NCBI GenBank assembly: GCA_900319355.1
Contig: ONOC01000009.1
Span: forward strand, 1-43,785
Origin: an uncultured Eubacteriales bacterium
GTDB lineage: Bacteria > Bacillota > Clostridia > Lachnospirales > Lachnospiraceae
DNA length: 43,785 bases
Direction of reading: 5' to 3'
The notes below the pieces were generated by a model. That model worked only from the letters and a program-made list of their open reading frames with translations. It searched no databases and was not told the DNA's origin. Made by a program: the position numbers and the translations under genes. Shown here one piece after another: positions 31,483 through 39,425 of this stretch (its first letter is position 1; each line of letters begins with the position of its first letter).

Positions 31483-32883
31483 TCAGAAGCGGAAATAGAT
31501 AAACGGATTATAGGTACTTCCCGAAAGGCTGACGAGAGAGAAGAAAAAGATCAGCGTGCACCAGATGATTTCTGCCGCAGACATCTTCCACTTCTTCTCC
31601 GCCTTTTCTCCCGCAAGCCGCTGGAACCATCCCAGTCCCGCAAACGCCAGCACCGCGGTAAATAAGGTATAGGCATCGATATATCTGCCCGCTGCCGCAC
31701 CCGCTCCCGTCCATGTCCACGGAAGGATCATTCTCTTCAGATACGACAGCGCCAGTCTGATATCTGTCACCCTGAAAATCACGAAACCCGCATTGGTGAT
31801 GAAAAAGGTGCAGATCCAGGCGAAGACGCGGTTCTTCTTCAGGACCTTATCAAAGCCGAGACGCTCCACCACAACGCAGATCCCGTTCATCAGTCCCCAG
31901 AGCACATAGTTCCAGTCGGCGCCGTGCCACAGGCCCGTCAGGAAGAAAACGATCATCAGGTTGAAGCAGGTCCTTGCCAGTCCCTTTCTGCTTCCGCCCA
32001 GCGGAAAATACAGATAATCCCTGAACCAGGAACTCAGGGAGATATGCCATCTCCTCCAGTATTCCCGGACGGAAAGCGATGTATAGGGATAATTGAAGTT
32101 TTCCATGAAACGGAAGCCGAACATTCTTCCGAGACCGATCGCCATGTCCGAGTATCCGGAGAAATCATAATAGATCTGCATCGTGTACATGAGCGATGCC
32201 GCCCAGATCAGCACAGGCGAAAGCTGGTCCTGCGGCAGTGCGTAGATCCGGTCAACGGCCGAAGCCAGCACATTGGACAGCAGCACCTTTTTGCCGAGCC
32301 CGTAAGCAAATCTCCGGATGCCCGATGCCGTCAGTGCAGGCGTCATGGTGCGGTCCTCGATCTGGTCAGCCACATCCCTGTACTTGACAATAGGTCCCGC
32401 GATCAGCTGCGGAAAAAACGATACATACAGTGCCAGCCGCAGGAAATTTTTCTGGGGTTCGCACTCCTTCCGGTACACATCAATCGTATAGGAAAGAGCC
32501 TGAAAGGTATAGAAGGAGATGCCGATCGGCAGCGCGATGTTCCGCAGCGGCAGCGAAGCCCCTGTCAGATGATTCACCGTGCCGATCAGCATATCCGTAT
32601 ATTTAAATACGCCGAGGAGCCCCAGGTTCACGATGACATCAGCCACCAGAACCACTTTCCTGCGCTTCGTTCTGTCCATCAGAAGGCCGGCCGCCCAGTT
32701 AATCAGGATCACCGCCAGCATCAGAAAAATATAGACCGGCTCTCCCCACGCATAGAAAAAAATACTCGCGATCAGCAGGAAGATGTTGCAGGCCCGGATG
32801 CCTCCGGCTTTCCTGAAAATAAAATTGCCGATGAAGACCACCGGCAGAAAAATCCACAGAAATATAAAACTGCTGAAAACCAT
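31483..32883 (-). CDS. MBOAT-family O-acyltransferase (AlgI/DltB type)
   Basis: A 466-residue polytopic membrane protein with about ten hydrophobic segments. Conserved MBOAT features are IGISFYTFQALSYTIDVYR, FPQLIAGPIVKY, YYDFSGYSDMAIGLG, REYWRRWHISLSSWFRDY and the catalytic histidine in LTGLWHGADWNYVLWG. The family carries acyl groups across the membrane for transfer to alginate-like polymers, teichoic acid or peptidoglycan. The following AlgX/DHHW-like gene is the usual partner. The polymer acetylated here is unknown; the nearby polysaccharide remnants are 7 kb away and decayed. GGAGG precedes the ATG, 11 bases after the upstream gene. Confidence 0.9.
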   Translation of the reverse strand: MVFSSFIFLWIFLPVVFIGNFIFRKAGGIRACNIFLLIASIFFYAWGEPVYIFLMLAVILINWAAGLLMDRTKRRKVVLVADVIVNLGLLGVFKYTDMLIGTVNHLTGASLPLRNIALPIGISFYTFQALSYTIDVYRKECEPQKNFLRLALYVSFFPQLIAGPIVKYRDVADQIEDRTMTPALTASGIRRFAYGLGKKVLLSNVLASAVDRIYALPQDQLSPVLIWAASLMYTMQIYYDFSGYSDMAIGLGRMFGFRFMENFNYPYTSLSVREYWRRWHISLSSWFRDYLYFPLGGSRKGLARTCFNLMIVFFLTGLWHGADWNYVLWGLMNGICVVVERLGFDKVLKKNRVFAWICTFFITNAGFVIFRVTDIRLALSYLKRMILPWTWTGAGAAAGRYIDAYTLFTAVLAFAGLGWFQRLAGEKAEKKWKMSAAEIIWCTLIFFFSLVSLSGSTYNPFIYFRF

Positions 32884-32894
32884 GTATCCTCCGT

Positions 32895-33374
32895 TCAGCC
32901 CGCAATCGCGTGCGCCGCTCCGAATACGCCGGCAGAAGCAAGACCCATGATCACGCCGGCCATCGCCACACCGAGGAGAACAGCAATGACGCTCTTCTTA
33001 AATCCCATATTAAGGATACTGGCGGCCAGCGTCCCGGTCCAGGCGCCGGTTCCCGGGAGCGGAATGCCGACAAAAATCATCAGCGCGACAAATGTGCCAC
33101 GGCCTCCCTTTGCCATCAGCTTCTCTCCGCCCCTGTTTCCCTTTTCAAGAATCCAGCTGAAGGGACGGCCGATCACCTTTTTATCTTTTCCCCACATCAG
33201 AAGCCTTCTGGCGAAAAAGTAGATGAACGGCACCGGGATCATGTTGCCGATGACCGCGGTGATATAGGACTGAAGGAGCGGAAGCCCCATGCCCACTGCC
33301 ACAGGGATGGCGCCCCGGAGCTCGACAACCGGTACCATGGATATAAAAAACACAATCAGATATTTCTTCAGCAT
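32895..33374 (-). CDS. Small multidrug-export-type membrane protein (COG2426)
   Basis: A 159-residue membrane protein with four or five hydrophobic segments. The motif MVPVVELRGAIPVAVGMGLP near the start and the segment FVGIPLPGTGAWTGTLAA place it in the COG2426 "small multi-drug export" group, distantly related to DedA/VTT membrane proteins. The drug-export label is historical and weakly supported; a lipid role would fit the neighbour uppP. The frame opens 16 codons earlier; ATG 33374 is chosen because AGGAAA lies about six bases upstream and the first helix begins directly. It starts 19 bases after uppP. Confidence 0.75.
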   Translation of the reverse strand: MLKKYLIVFFISMVPVVELRGAIPVAVGMGLPLLQSYITAVIGNMIPVPFIYFFARRLLMWGKDKKVIGRPFSWILEKGNRGGEKLMAKGGRGTFVALMIFVGIPLPGTGAWTGTLAASILNMGFKKSVIAVLLGVAMAGVIMGLASAGVFGAAHAIAG

Positions 33375-33393
33375 AACTTTTCCTATCCGTTTC

Positions 33394-34233
33394 TCAGGCA
33401 TGAACGACGCCTGCGGCGGCAAGAATCAGCACTAATGCGCCAAGCACAATCCGGTACCATCCGAACACTTTGAAGTCATGGCTGCGGACAAATTTCATCA
33501 GAAAACGGATGATAAAAATCGACACAACGAAGGCCACCGCCATGCCGAGCAGAAGAATGCCGAGCTCATAGCCGGTAAATCCTCCGGTATACTTGGCGAG
33601 CTTCAGCACTGAAGCGCCGAACATGGTCGGAATGGCCAGGTAAAACGTAAATTCAGCCGCTGCCGGTCTGGACAGTCCGATCAGGATACCGCCGATGATG
33701 GTTGCTCCGGACCTCGAAGTGCCGGGGATCATCGCCAGACACTGGAAAAGTCCGATAATCAGCGCATCCTTCCATGAAATTGCCAGAACACCGTAGAGAA
33801 TCAGCATCAGTGCGACAGTGACCGCATTATACAGATGCTCATCGAGCCAGTCGTCCAGCGGAAGACCGACAATCACCGCCGGGAGCACCGCAACGATGAT
33901 CTTCAGCCAGAGGACGATTTTGTCCATATACAGCCAGTGGTTCGCAAACTTCTGAAAGCCTGCGCCGGCGCCCTCCGTCTCCTCATGGGCAAACTGCGAC
34001 TTTGCGGGCGCTTGGGCCGGTGTGTGGAAAGGCCAGAGCTTTTTAAAATAAATCACCATGACCGCTATGATCGCCCCGAACTGGATGACGACATCAAACA
34101 TTTCCATGAATGCGTCGCTCATATCCATCGGAAAGAGACTGTTAAAAAGGATCAGATGTCCGGTTGAGCTGACCGGAAGCCATTCCGTCACACCCTCGAC
34201 TATGCCGAGGAGGATTGTCTTTAAAATATTCAT
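33394..34233 (-). CDS. uppP: Undecaprenyl-diphosphatase
   Basis: Recycles the lipid carrier by converting undecaprenyl diphosphate to the monophosphate for wall and polymer synthesis; overexpression is linked to bacitracin tolerance. The 279-residue membrane protein has GIVEGVTEWLPVSSTGHL (catalytic glutamates) and IPGTSRSGATIIGG (phosphate-binding Arg). A hydrophilic loop (about 70-95, with AHEETEGAGAG) is slightly longer than in many homologues. It starts only 15 bases after carB, with a weak ribosome site, so it is probably translated from the carAB transcript. Confidence 0.95.
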   Translation of the reverse strand: MNILKTILLGIVEGVTEWLPVSSTGHLILFNSLFPMDMSDAFMEMFDVVIQFGAIIAVMVIYFKKLWPFHTPAQAPAKSQFAHEETEGAGAGFQKFANHWLYMDKIVLWLKIIVAVLPAVIVGLPLDDWLDEHLYNAVTVALMLILYGVLAISWKDALIIGLFQCLAMIPGTSRSGATIIGGILIGLSRPAAAEFTFYLAIPTMFGASVLKLAKYTGGFTGYELGILLLGMAVAFVVSIFIIRFLMKFVRSHDFKVFGWYRIVLGALVLILAAAGVVHA

Positions 34234-34248
34234 AACTGCCTGACCGCG

Positions 34249-37200
34249 TTATTCGTTCGCGGCATTTCCCCTCTTCAGTATCTTTGCGATATCGATCAGT
34301 TCAAGTTTCTTGATATCCGTGTTCTCGAGCGACGTTGCAAGCGCGCGCGCCGTATCGACAGCGGTGATGACATTGACGCCTGTCTCAATGGCGTTTCTGC
34401 GGATCACGAAGCCGTCCTTCTGATGCTCCGCACCCTGCTCCGGGATATCGATGACGAGATCGATCTTATGACCGAGGATCAGGTCCATGAGGTTCGGGCT
34501 CGGCTGCTCGATCTTGTTGACGGCAACACAGTGAATGTTCTGTGACTGCAGGTATTTCGCCGTTCCCCTCGTGGCAAAAATATGATAGCCGAGCTTCTCG
34601 AACCGCGCGATGATCGGCGCCATCTCCTCCTTCTCACTGTCACGGACAGTGACGATCATATTGTGATACTTCGGCAGACGGACGCCGGCGCCCAGGAAAG
34701 CCTTGTAGAGTGCTTCATTAAAGGACTTCGCAATGCCGAGGCACTCACCCGTGGATTTCATCTCCGGTCCGAGCGAGATATCCGCGTCACGGATCTTCTC
34801 GAAGGAGAATACCGGCATCTTGATCGCCATATAGGCAGCTTCCGGCTGCAGTCCCGGTGTGTAGCCGAGATCTCTGATCTTATGTCCGAGAATCACCTGC
34901 GCCGCCAGCGGCACGATCGGGATACCGGTGACCTTGCTGATGTAAGGCACGGTTCTCGAGGATCTCGGGTTAACCTCAATGACATACACCTCATCGTGAT
35001 ATACGATGAACTGAATATTGATCATGCCGAGCACGTGAAGCGCATTGGCAAGCTTCTTCGTGTCGAGCTCGATTTTTTTCTTGATCTCCGGTGTGAGATC
35101 CTTGGCAGGATAAACGGAAATCGAGTCACCGGAATGAATGCCGGCTCTCTCGATATGCTGCATGATGCCGGGGATCAGGATGTCCTCATCGGAATCGCAG
35201 ACCGCGTCGACCTCGATCTCGGTACCGTTCAGGTACTTGTCGATCAGGATCGGGTGATCCTGCGTATAGCGGTTGATGATGCCGATGTACTTGCGGATAT
35301 CTTCGTCGCTGATGGCGATCTGCATGCCCTGGCCGCCGAGTACGTAGGACGGACGGACCAGAACCGGGTAGCCGAGTTCATTCGCCACTTTCACACCTTC
35401 CTCAGCCGTATACACGGTATGGCCTTCCGCTCTCGGGATGCCGGTCTGACGGAGAATCTGATCAAATCTCTCCCTGTCCTCTGCGGCGTCCACGTCAGAT
35501 GCGCTCGTGCCCAGAATCGGAACGCCCATCTTCATGAGCGCTTCCGTCAGCTTGATCGCGGTCTGTCCGCCGAACTGCACCACCGCGCCGTCCGGATGCT
35601 CAATGTTCACGACATTTTCCACATCCTCCGGGGTCAGCGGCTCAAAGTACAGTCTGTCGGCGATATCGAAATCCGTGGAAACGGTCTCAGGGTTGTTGTT
35701 GATGATGACCGTCTCCCATCCTTCTTTTTCAAATGCCCATGTCGCATGAACAGAGCAGAAATCGAACTCGATACCCTGGCCGATACGGATCGGTCCGGAG
35801 CCGAGGACAAGCACTTTCTTTCTCCTGTTCTCCGATGTATCGACAACAGCCTCGTTCTCCCCGTCGTAAACAGAATAGAAATACGGCGTCTGCGCGGCAA
35901 ACTCGGCAGCGCAGGTATCAACCATCTTGTACGATGCGGTGATGCCGCTGTCGTGTCTCATCTGCTTCACGTCCGCTTCCGTCAGCTTCCCGTTCAGATC
36001 TGCGATGAGATAATCCGGGAATTCCATCCTCTTCGCAAGGCGGAGAAGCTCCGGCGTAAGTGTCTCCTCGCGGAGTCTATTCTCCATGACGGTAATGTTA
36101 TGAATCTTGCTGATAAACCACAGGTCGATCTTCGTGATGCTGTGGATTTTTGAAAAATCCATGCCGCGGCGGCACGCTTCCGCGATACGCCAGATCCTCA
36201 TGTCATCGATGATCGCGAGATCATGTTCCAGCTGTGCATCGGAAAGGCCCGTGAAATCATATGACATCAGAGAATCCACATGCTGTTCGAGCGAACGGAT
36301 GGCTTTCATCAGCGCACCTTCGAAGTTCGTGCAGATGCTCATGACCTCTCCGGTCGCTTTCATCTGCGTGGTGAGGGTTCTCTTCGCCGTGATAAACTTA
36401 TCGAACGGCAGACGCGGAATCTTGACGACGCAGTAGTCGAGCATCGGTTCGAAGCTCGCATAGGTTTTCTTTGTAATGGCGTTCGGAATCTCGTCCAGTG
36501 TGTAGCCGAGGGCGATTTTTGCGGCCACCTTGGCGATCGGATAACCTGTCGCCTTGGAAGCGAGCGCTGAAGAACGGGATACACGCGGATTGACCTCAAT
36601 AACGCAGTATTCGAAGGAATCCGGGTTGAGGGCATACTGCACGTTGCATCCGCCGGTGATACCGAGCTCCGTGATAATGTTCAGCGCGGAGGTACGGAGC
36701 ATCTGGTATTCCTTGTCGCCGAGCGTCTGGGACGGCGCCACGACAATGGAATCTCCGGTATGTACACCGACAGGGTCGATATTCTCCATGTTGCAGACGG
36801 TGATCACGTTGCCCGCGGAATCACGCATGACCTCGTACTCAATTTCCTTCCAGCCGCCGATGTAGCGCTCCACCAGCACCTCATGAACACGGGAAAGACG
36901 GAGTCCGTTTGCCAGAATCTCACGGAGTTCCTGCTCGTTATGCGCGATGCCGCCGCCGGAACCGCCGAGCGTATATGCCGGACGGAGAACGACCGGGTAG
37001 CCGATCTGCGCGGCGAAACGCATGCCGTGATCGATGCTGTGAACCACCTCGGAGGCCGCGACGGGCTCGCCGATTTTTTCCATGGTATCCTTGAACATCT
37101 GACGGTCCTCGGCCTTTTTGATGGTCAGTGCCGTGGTGCCGATCAGACGCACATGATGTTCTTTCAGGAAGCCTCTCTCATCAAGTTCCATCGCCAGGTT

Positions 37201-37488
37201 CAGTCCGGCCTGGCCGCCCATCGTGGGCAGAATACTGTCGGGCTTCTCCTTCAGGATCAGCTGCTCGACAACTTCGACAGTCAGCGGCTCGATATACACG
37301 CGGTCGGCGATGTCGCCGTCGGTCATGATCGTCGCAGGGTTCGAGTTCAGCAGCACGACCTCAATGCCCTCTTCCTTTAAGGAACGGCAGCACTGTGTTC
37401 CTGCATAGTCAAACTCGGCCGCCTGTCCGATGACAATGGGACCGGAACCGATAACCAGTACTTTTCTGATGCTCATGTCGCGCGGCAT
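34249..37488 (-). CDS. carB: Carbamoyl-phosphate synthase large chain
   Basis: Makes carbamoyl phosphate from bicarbonate, ammonia delivered by CarA, and two ATP, feeding arginine and pyrimidine synthesis. The 1079-residue length is normal. It has two homologous ATP-grasp halves: VLVIGSGPIVIGQAAEFDYAG (shown in part: GSGPIVIGQAAEFDY) and VLVLGSGPIRIGQGIEFD. The N-half has EVNPRVSRSSALASKATGYP and the C-half EVNPRSSRTVPYISKVTG. A C-terminal allosteric domain (about 940-1079) contains FATRGTAKYL and LVIDIPEQG. Its ATG overlaps the carA stop (TAATG), and GGAGG lies within the carA end. Confidence 0.97.
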   Translation of the reverse strand: MPRDMSIRKVLVIGSGPIVIGQAAEFDYAGTQCCRSLKEEGIEVVLLNSNPATIMTDGDIADRVYIEPLTVEVVEQLILKEKPDSILPTMGGQAGLNLAMELDERGFLKEHHVRLIGTTALTIKKAEDRQMFKDTMEKIGEPVAASEVVHSIDHGMRFAAQIGYPVVLRPAYTLGGSGGGIAHNEQELREILANGLRLSRVHEVLVERYIGGWKEIEYEVMRDSAGNVITVCNMENIDPVGVHTGDSIVVAPSQTLGDKEYQMLRTSALNIITELGITGGCNVQYALNPDSFEYCVIEVNPRVSRSSALASKATGYPIAKVAAKIALGYTLDEIPNAITKKTYASFEPMLDYCVVKIPRLPFDKFITAKRTLTTQMKATGEVMSICTNFEGALMKAIRSLEQHVDSLMSYDFTGLSDAQLEHDLAIIDDMRIWRIAEACRRGMDFSKIHSITKIDLWFISKIHNITVMENRLREETLTPELLRLAKRMEFPDYLIADLNGKLTEADVKQMRHDSGITASYKMVDTCAAEFAAQTPYFYSVYDGENEAVVDTSENRRKKVLVLGSGPIRIGQGIEFDFCSVHATWAFEKEGWETVIINNNPETVSTDFDIADRLYFEPLTPEDVENVVNIEHPDGAVVQFGGQTAIKLTEALMKMGVPILGTSASDVDAAEDRERFDQILRQTGIPRAEGHTVYTAEEGVKVANELGYPVLVRPSYVLGGQGMQIAISDEDIRKYIGIINRYTQDHPILIDKYLNGTEIEVDAVCDSDEDILIPGIMQHIERAGIHSGDSISVYPAKDLTPEIKKKIELDTKKLANALHVLGMINIQFIVYHDEVYVIEVNPRSSRTVPYISKVTGIPIVPLAAQVILGHKIRDLGYTPGLQPEAAYMAIKMPVFSFEKIRDADISLGPEMKSTGECLGIAKSFNEALYKAFLGAGVRLPKYHNMIVTVRDSEKEEMAPIIARFEKLGYHIFATRGTAKYLQSQNIHCVAVNKIEQPSPNLMDLILGHKIDLVIDIPEQGAEHQKDGFVIRRNAIETGVNVITAVDTARALATSLENTDIKKLELIDIAKILKRGNAANE

Positions 37489-38663
37489 TACTGATCGCCT
37501 CCCATCATACTGATAAATCTGTCAAACAGATACGCCGAATCCTGCGGTCCCGGACATGCCTCCGGATGAAACTGCGTGGTAAAAATCTTTTTGCCGATGT
37601 ATTTCAGTCCCTCGTTGGTACCGTCATTGACGTTGACATACGCGGGAACCGCTACGGCCGGATCCAGGGATTCGGTATACACGACATAGCCATGGTTCTG
37701 TGATGTAATATAGACTCTTCCGTTCTCCAGATCCTTCACCGGATGATTGCCGCCTCTGTGGCCGTATTTCATCTTCCTGGTCTTCGCTCCCGTGGCAAGC
37801 GCCATCAGCTGATGGCCCATGCAGATCGCATAGATCGGGACATCGGAGTCGTACAGTTTCTTTACTTCTCTGATCTCATTCGGACAGTCGGCGGGATCTC
37901 CGGGGCCGTTCGTCAGCATAATGCCGTCCGGATTTTCCTTCAGAATCTCCTCAGCCTTCGTCCAGGCAGGATATACGGTCACATCGCATCCCCGCTGATT
38001 GAGAGACCGGATGATGTTATATTTCACGCCAAAATCCACGAGGGCGACGCGGTATTTTCTGCCGGTCACCTTTCCCGCCGCCGGCGCGTTCTGATGGGCT
38101 TCCGTGTAGGCGGGGCTCGTCACACCGCCGGAACGCGTATCCGTCGCCGGCCAGAACTCGGTGTCGGTGCAGGTCACTTTCTCGACCTCACAGCCTGTTC
38201 TGTAGGCGCGGATCAGCTTCATCGCCTCTTCTTGAGGCCTGCCGTCTTCCGCGATGCGGCTTCCGTCCGTGGTGATCATGCCGTTCATGGTGCCGGACTC
38301 CCGGAGGATTTTTGTCAGCGCTCTGGTATCAATGCCGGCAACACCGGGAACGTTATACCTTTTCAGAAAATTCTGGATCGTGTCACTGCTCCGGAAATTG
38401 CTCGGCAGCTCCGACAGCTCATGGACAATGAATCCGTCCATATACGGTCTGAGAGACTCCTGATCACTGTAGCAGATGCCGTAATTGCCGATCAGCGGCC
38501 ATGTCATGCAGACTGCCTGTCCCGAATAGGAAGGATCTGTCAGTACTTCCTCATAACCTGTCATCGACGTATTAAAGACGATTTCACTGACAGCTTCACG
38601 TCTGGAACCGATACTCGTTCCCTCAAAGACGTGCCCGTCTTCCAGTATCAGATATGCCCTCAT
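37488..38663 (-). CDS. carA: Carbamoyl-phosphate synthase small chain (glutaminase)
   Basis: Supplies ammonia from glutamine to CarB. The 391-residue protein has the CarA N-terminal domain (AYLILEDGHVFEGTSIG, FNTSMTGYEEVLTDPSY) and a class I glutamine amidotransferase domain with the nucleophile Cys in AICMGHQLMALATGA and the His-Glu pair in TTQFHPEACPGP. An insert of about 15 residues (SPAYTEAHQNAPAAGK) separates the domains. The frame opens seven codons earlier; ATG 38663 has AAAGGAG eight bases upstream. A leader of about 255 bases with a short ORF and a terminator separates it from its promoter at 38926-38954. Confidence 0.96.
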   Translation of the reverse strand: MRAYLILEDGHVFEGTSIGSRREAVSEIVFNTSMTGYEEVLTDPSYSGQAVCMTWPLIGNYGICYSDQESLRPYMDGFIVHELSELPSNFRSSDTIQNFLKRYNVPGVAGIDTRALTKILRESGTMNGMITTDGSRIAEDGRPQEEAMKLIRAYRTGCEVEKVTCTDTEFWPATDTRSGGVTSPAYTEAHQNAPAAGKVTGRKYRVALVDFGVKYNIIRSLNQRGCDVTVYPAWTKAEEILKENPDGIMLTNGPGDPADCPNEIREVKKLYDSDVPIYAICMGHQLMALATGAKTRKMKYGHRGGNHPVKDLENGRVYITSQNHGYVVYTESLDPAVAVPAYVNVNDGTNEGLKYIGKKIFTTQFHPEACPGPQDSAYLFDRFISMMGGDQ

Positions 38664-38778
38664 CTCACACGCTCCTTTTCTCAAGTCCGACGACTGTATC
38701 CTGCCCTGCCGCAGGTAATCGATTCCTCCTGAAGGTCGTGCTTTTCCTTTCCTCAGCAGCCCGGGAAGGAATTACACG

Positions 38779-38819
38779 AAAAGGGCCACGTAAACACTCT
38801 TCCCAAGTGTCCGTGGCCC
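38779..38819 (-). terminator. Intrinsic terminator or attenuator in the carA leader
   Basis: GGGCCACG and CGTGGCCC pair perfectly, with an inner ACACT/AGTGT stem, followed by TTTT on the minus strand. It lies about 100 bases after the predicted start of transcription and about 120 bases before the carA start, so it must be read through for carA expression. Confidence 0.75.
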
Positions 38820-38829
38820 AATACGCTGT

Positions 38830-38859
38830 TCAGCTGTTAATCACATCGCAACTCAACAT
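38830..38859 (-). CDS. Putative leader peptide of carA (MLSCDVINS)
   Basis: Nine codons with AAAAGGA six bases before the ATG, ending ten bases before the attenuator hairpin. The same frame is open further upstream to ATG 38904, giving 24 residues with three Arg codons (AGG, AGA, CGC), but that ATG has a poorly spaced ribosome site. A second short frame from ATG 38891 ends (TGA) overlapping the nine-codon start. Whether either is translated is unknown. Confidence 0.35.
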   Translation of the reverse strand: MLSCDVINS

Positions 38860-38925
38860 TCCGCGTCCTTTTCTGAAATCATGTACTCCATCATTCCTTT
38901 GCATGCCTGCACGCAGATCTATTTG

Positions 38926-38954
38926 TTTTTACCATTTTCAGAGGGCGGTGTCAA
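38926..38954 (-). promoter_or_regulatory. Promoter of carA and following genes
   Basis: Perfect TTGACA (38954-38949), a 17-base spacer and TAAAAA (38931-38926) with an extended TGG before it, on the minus strand. Predicted start near 38919. Confidence 0.8.
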
Positions 38955-38982
38955 GACCAACCGATGAATACTGTATTAAGCC

Positions 38983-39154
38983 GTCGACACGCAGGCAGTT
39001 TTGGGGCATGCGAAGCATGCACAGAAAACTGTATGCGTGATCGACGCAAACATGTATGAGCATGGAGCGATGCGCAGCATCGCGAGAATGCGAATATGCG
39101 CGGGCAGTGAGCCGCATCCGCACACACGAAGTGTGATGCGGTGAGGCGAACGCC
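38983..39154. repeat. Cluster of hairpins with GNA triloops in the carA-metF intergenic region
   Basis: No gene lies in 38955-39297. A 63-base near-perfect inverted repeat (38983-39045) pairs GTCGA, CACGCA, CAGTTTT and GCATGC with their complements around the triloop GAA. Next come GCGATGC-GCA-GCATCGC (39067-39083), a hairpin 39112-39141 with CACAC-GAA-GTGTG at its tip, and GGC-GAAC-GCC (39145-39154). Three of the four tips are GNA triloops. The stretch lies upstream of both divergent promoters. 39180-39297 shows nothing else. Confidence 0.7.
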
Positions 39155-39297
39155 GCGTCAGACCGACGAAGTCATGGATGTTTACGTTCCAGTTCAGACG
39201 TACGCATCAGCCACGGAACACATGGAGACTCCCGGGCCGGGACCTCCGCAGGCATTATAGATTTATTTTATAATCTGCTATTATCTTCATTGATAAA

Positions 39298-39327
39298 TTG
39301 ACATTCTCTTTTCGCTTACGCTATATT
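39298..39327 (+). promoter_or_regulatory. Promoter of metF
   Basis: TTGACA (39298-39303), an 18-base spacer and TATATT (39322-39327). Predicted start near 39334. Confidence 0.82.
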
Positions 39328-39345
39328 GTTTACGTATGACTTATG

Positions 39346-39394
39346 GCCTGACAGTGATATATGATGCACAGCGTCTGCTCCGCCGGAGTCAGGC
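39346..39394 (+). promoter_or_regulatory. Structured metF leader hairpin
   Basis: GCCTGAC (39346-39352) pairs with GTCAGGC (39388-39394), enclosing a small CTCC-GCC-GGAG hairpin. It fills most of the predicted 92-base leader and ends about 20 bases before the ribosome site. No match to a known SAM, cobalamin or T-box consensus is seen. Confidence 0.4.
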
Positions 39395-39425
39395 GTTTAT
39401 TCTGAAAAGGCAGGTTTTTTATCCT

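Noticed and set aside
34582..36153. A 523-codon open frame on the plus strand opposite carB
   Set aside because: It is a shadow of carB. carB has full family motifs, and the opposite frame is His/Arg/Asp-rich with no recognisable domain, as expected for the complement of a codon-biased gene. The same applies to the long frames opposite rlmD, mutS2, ydjI, MBOAT and metH.
38955..39297. A protein-coding gene in the carA-metF gap
   Set aside because: Every frame is short and composed of the inverted repeats. No ribosome site or recognisable motif.
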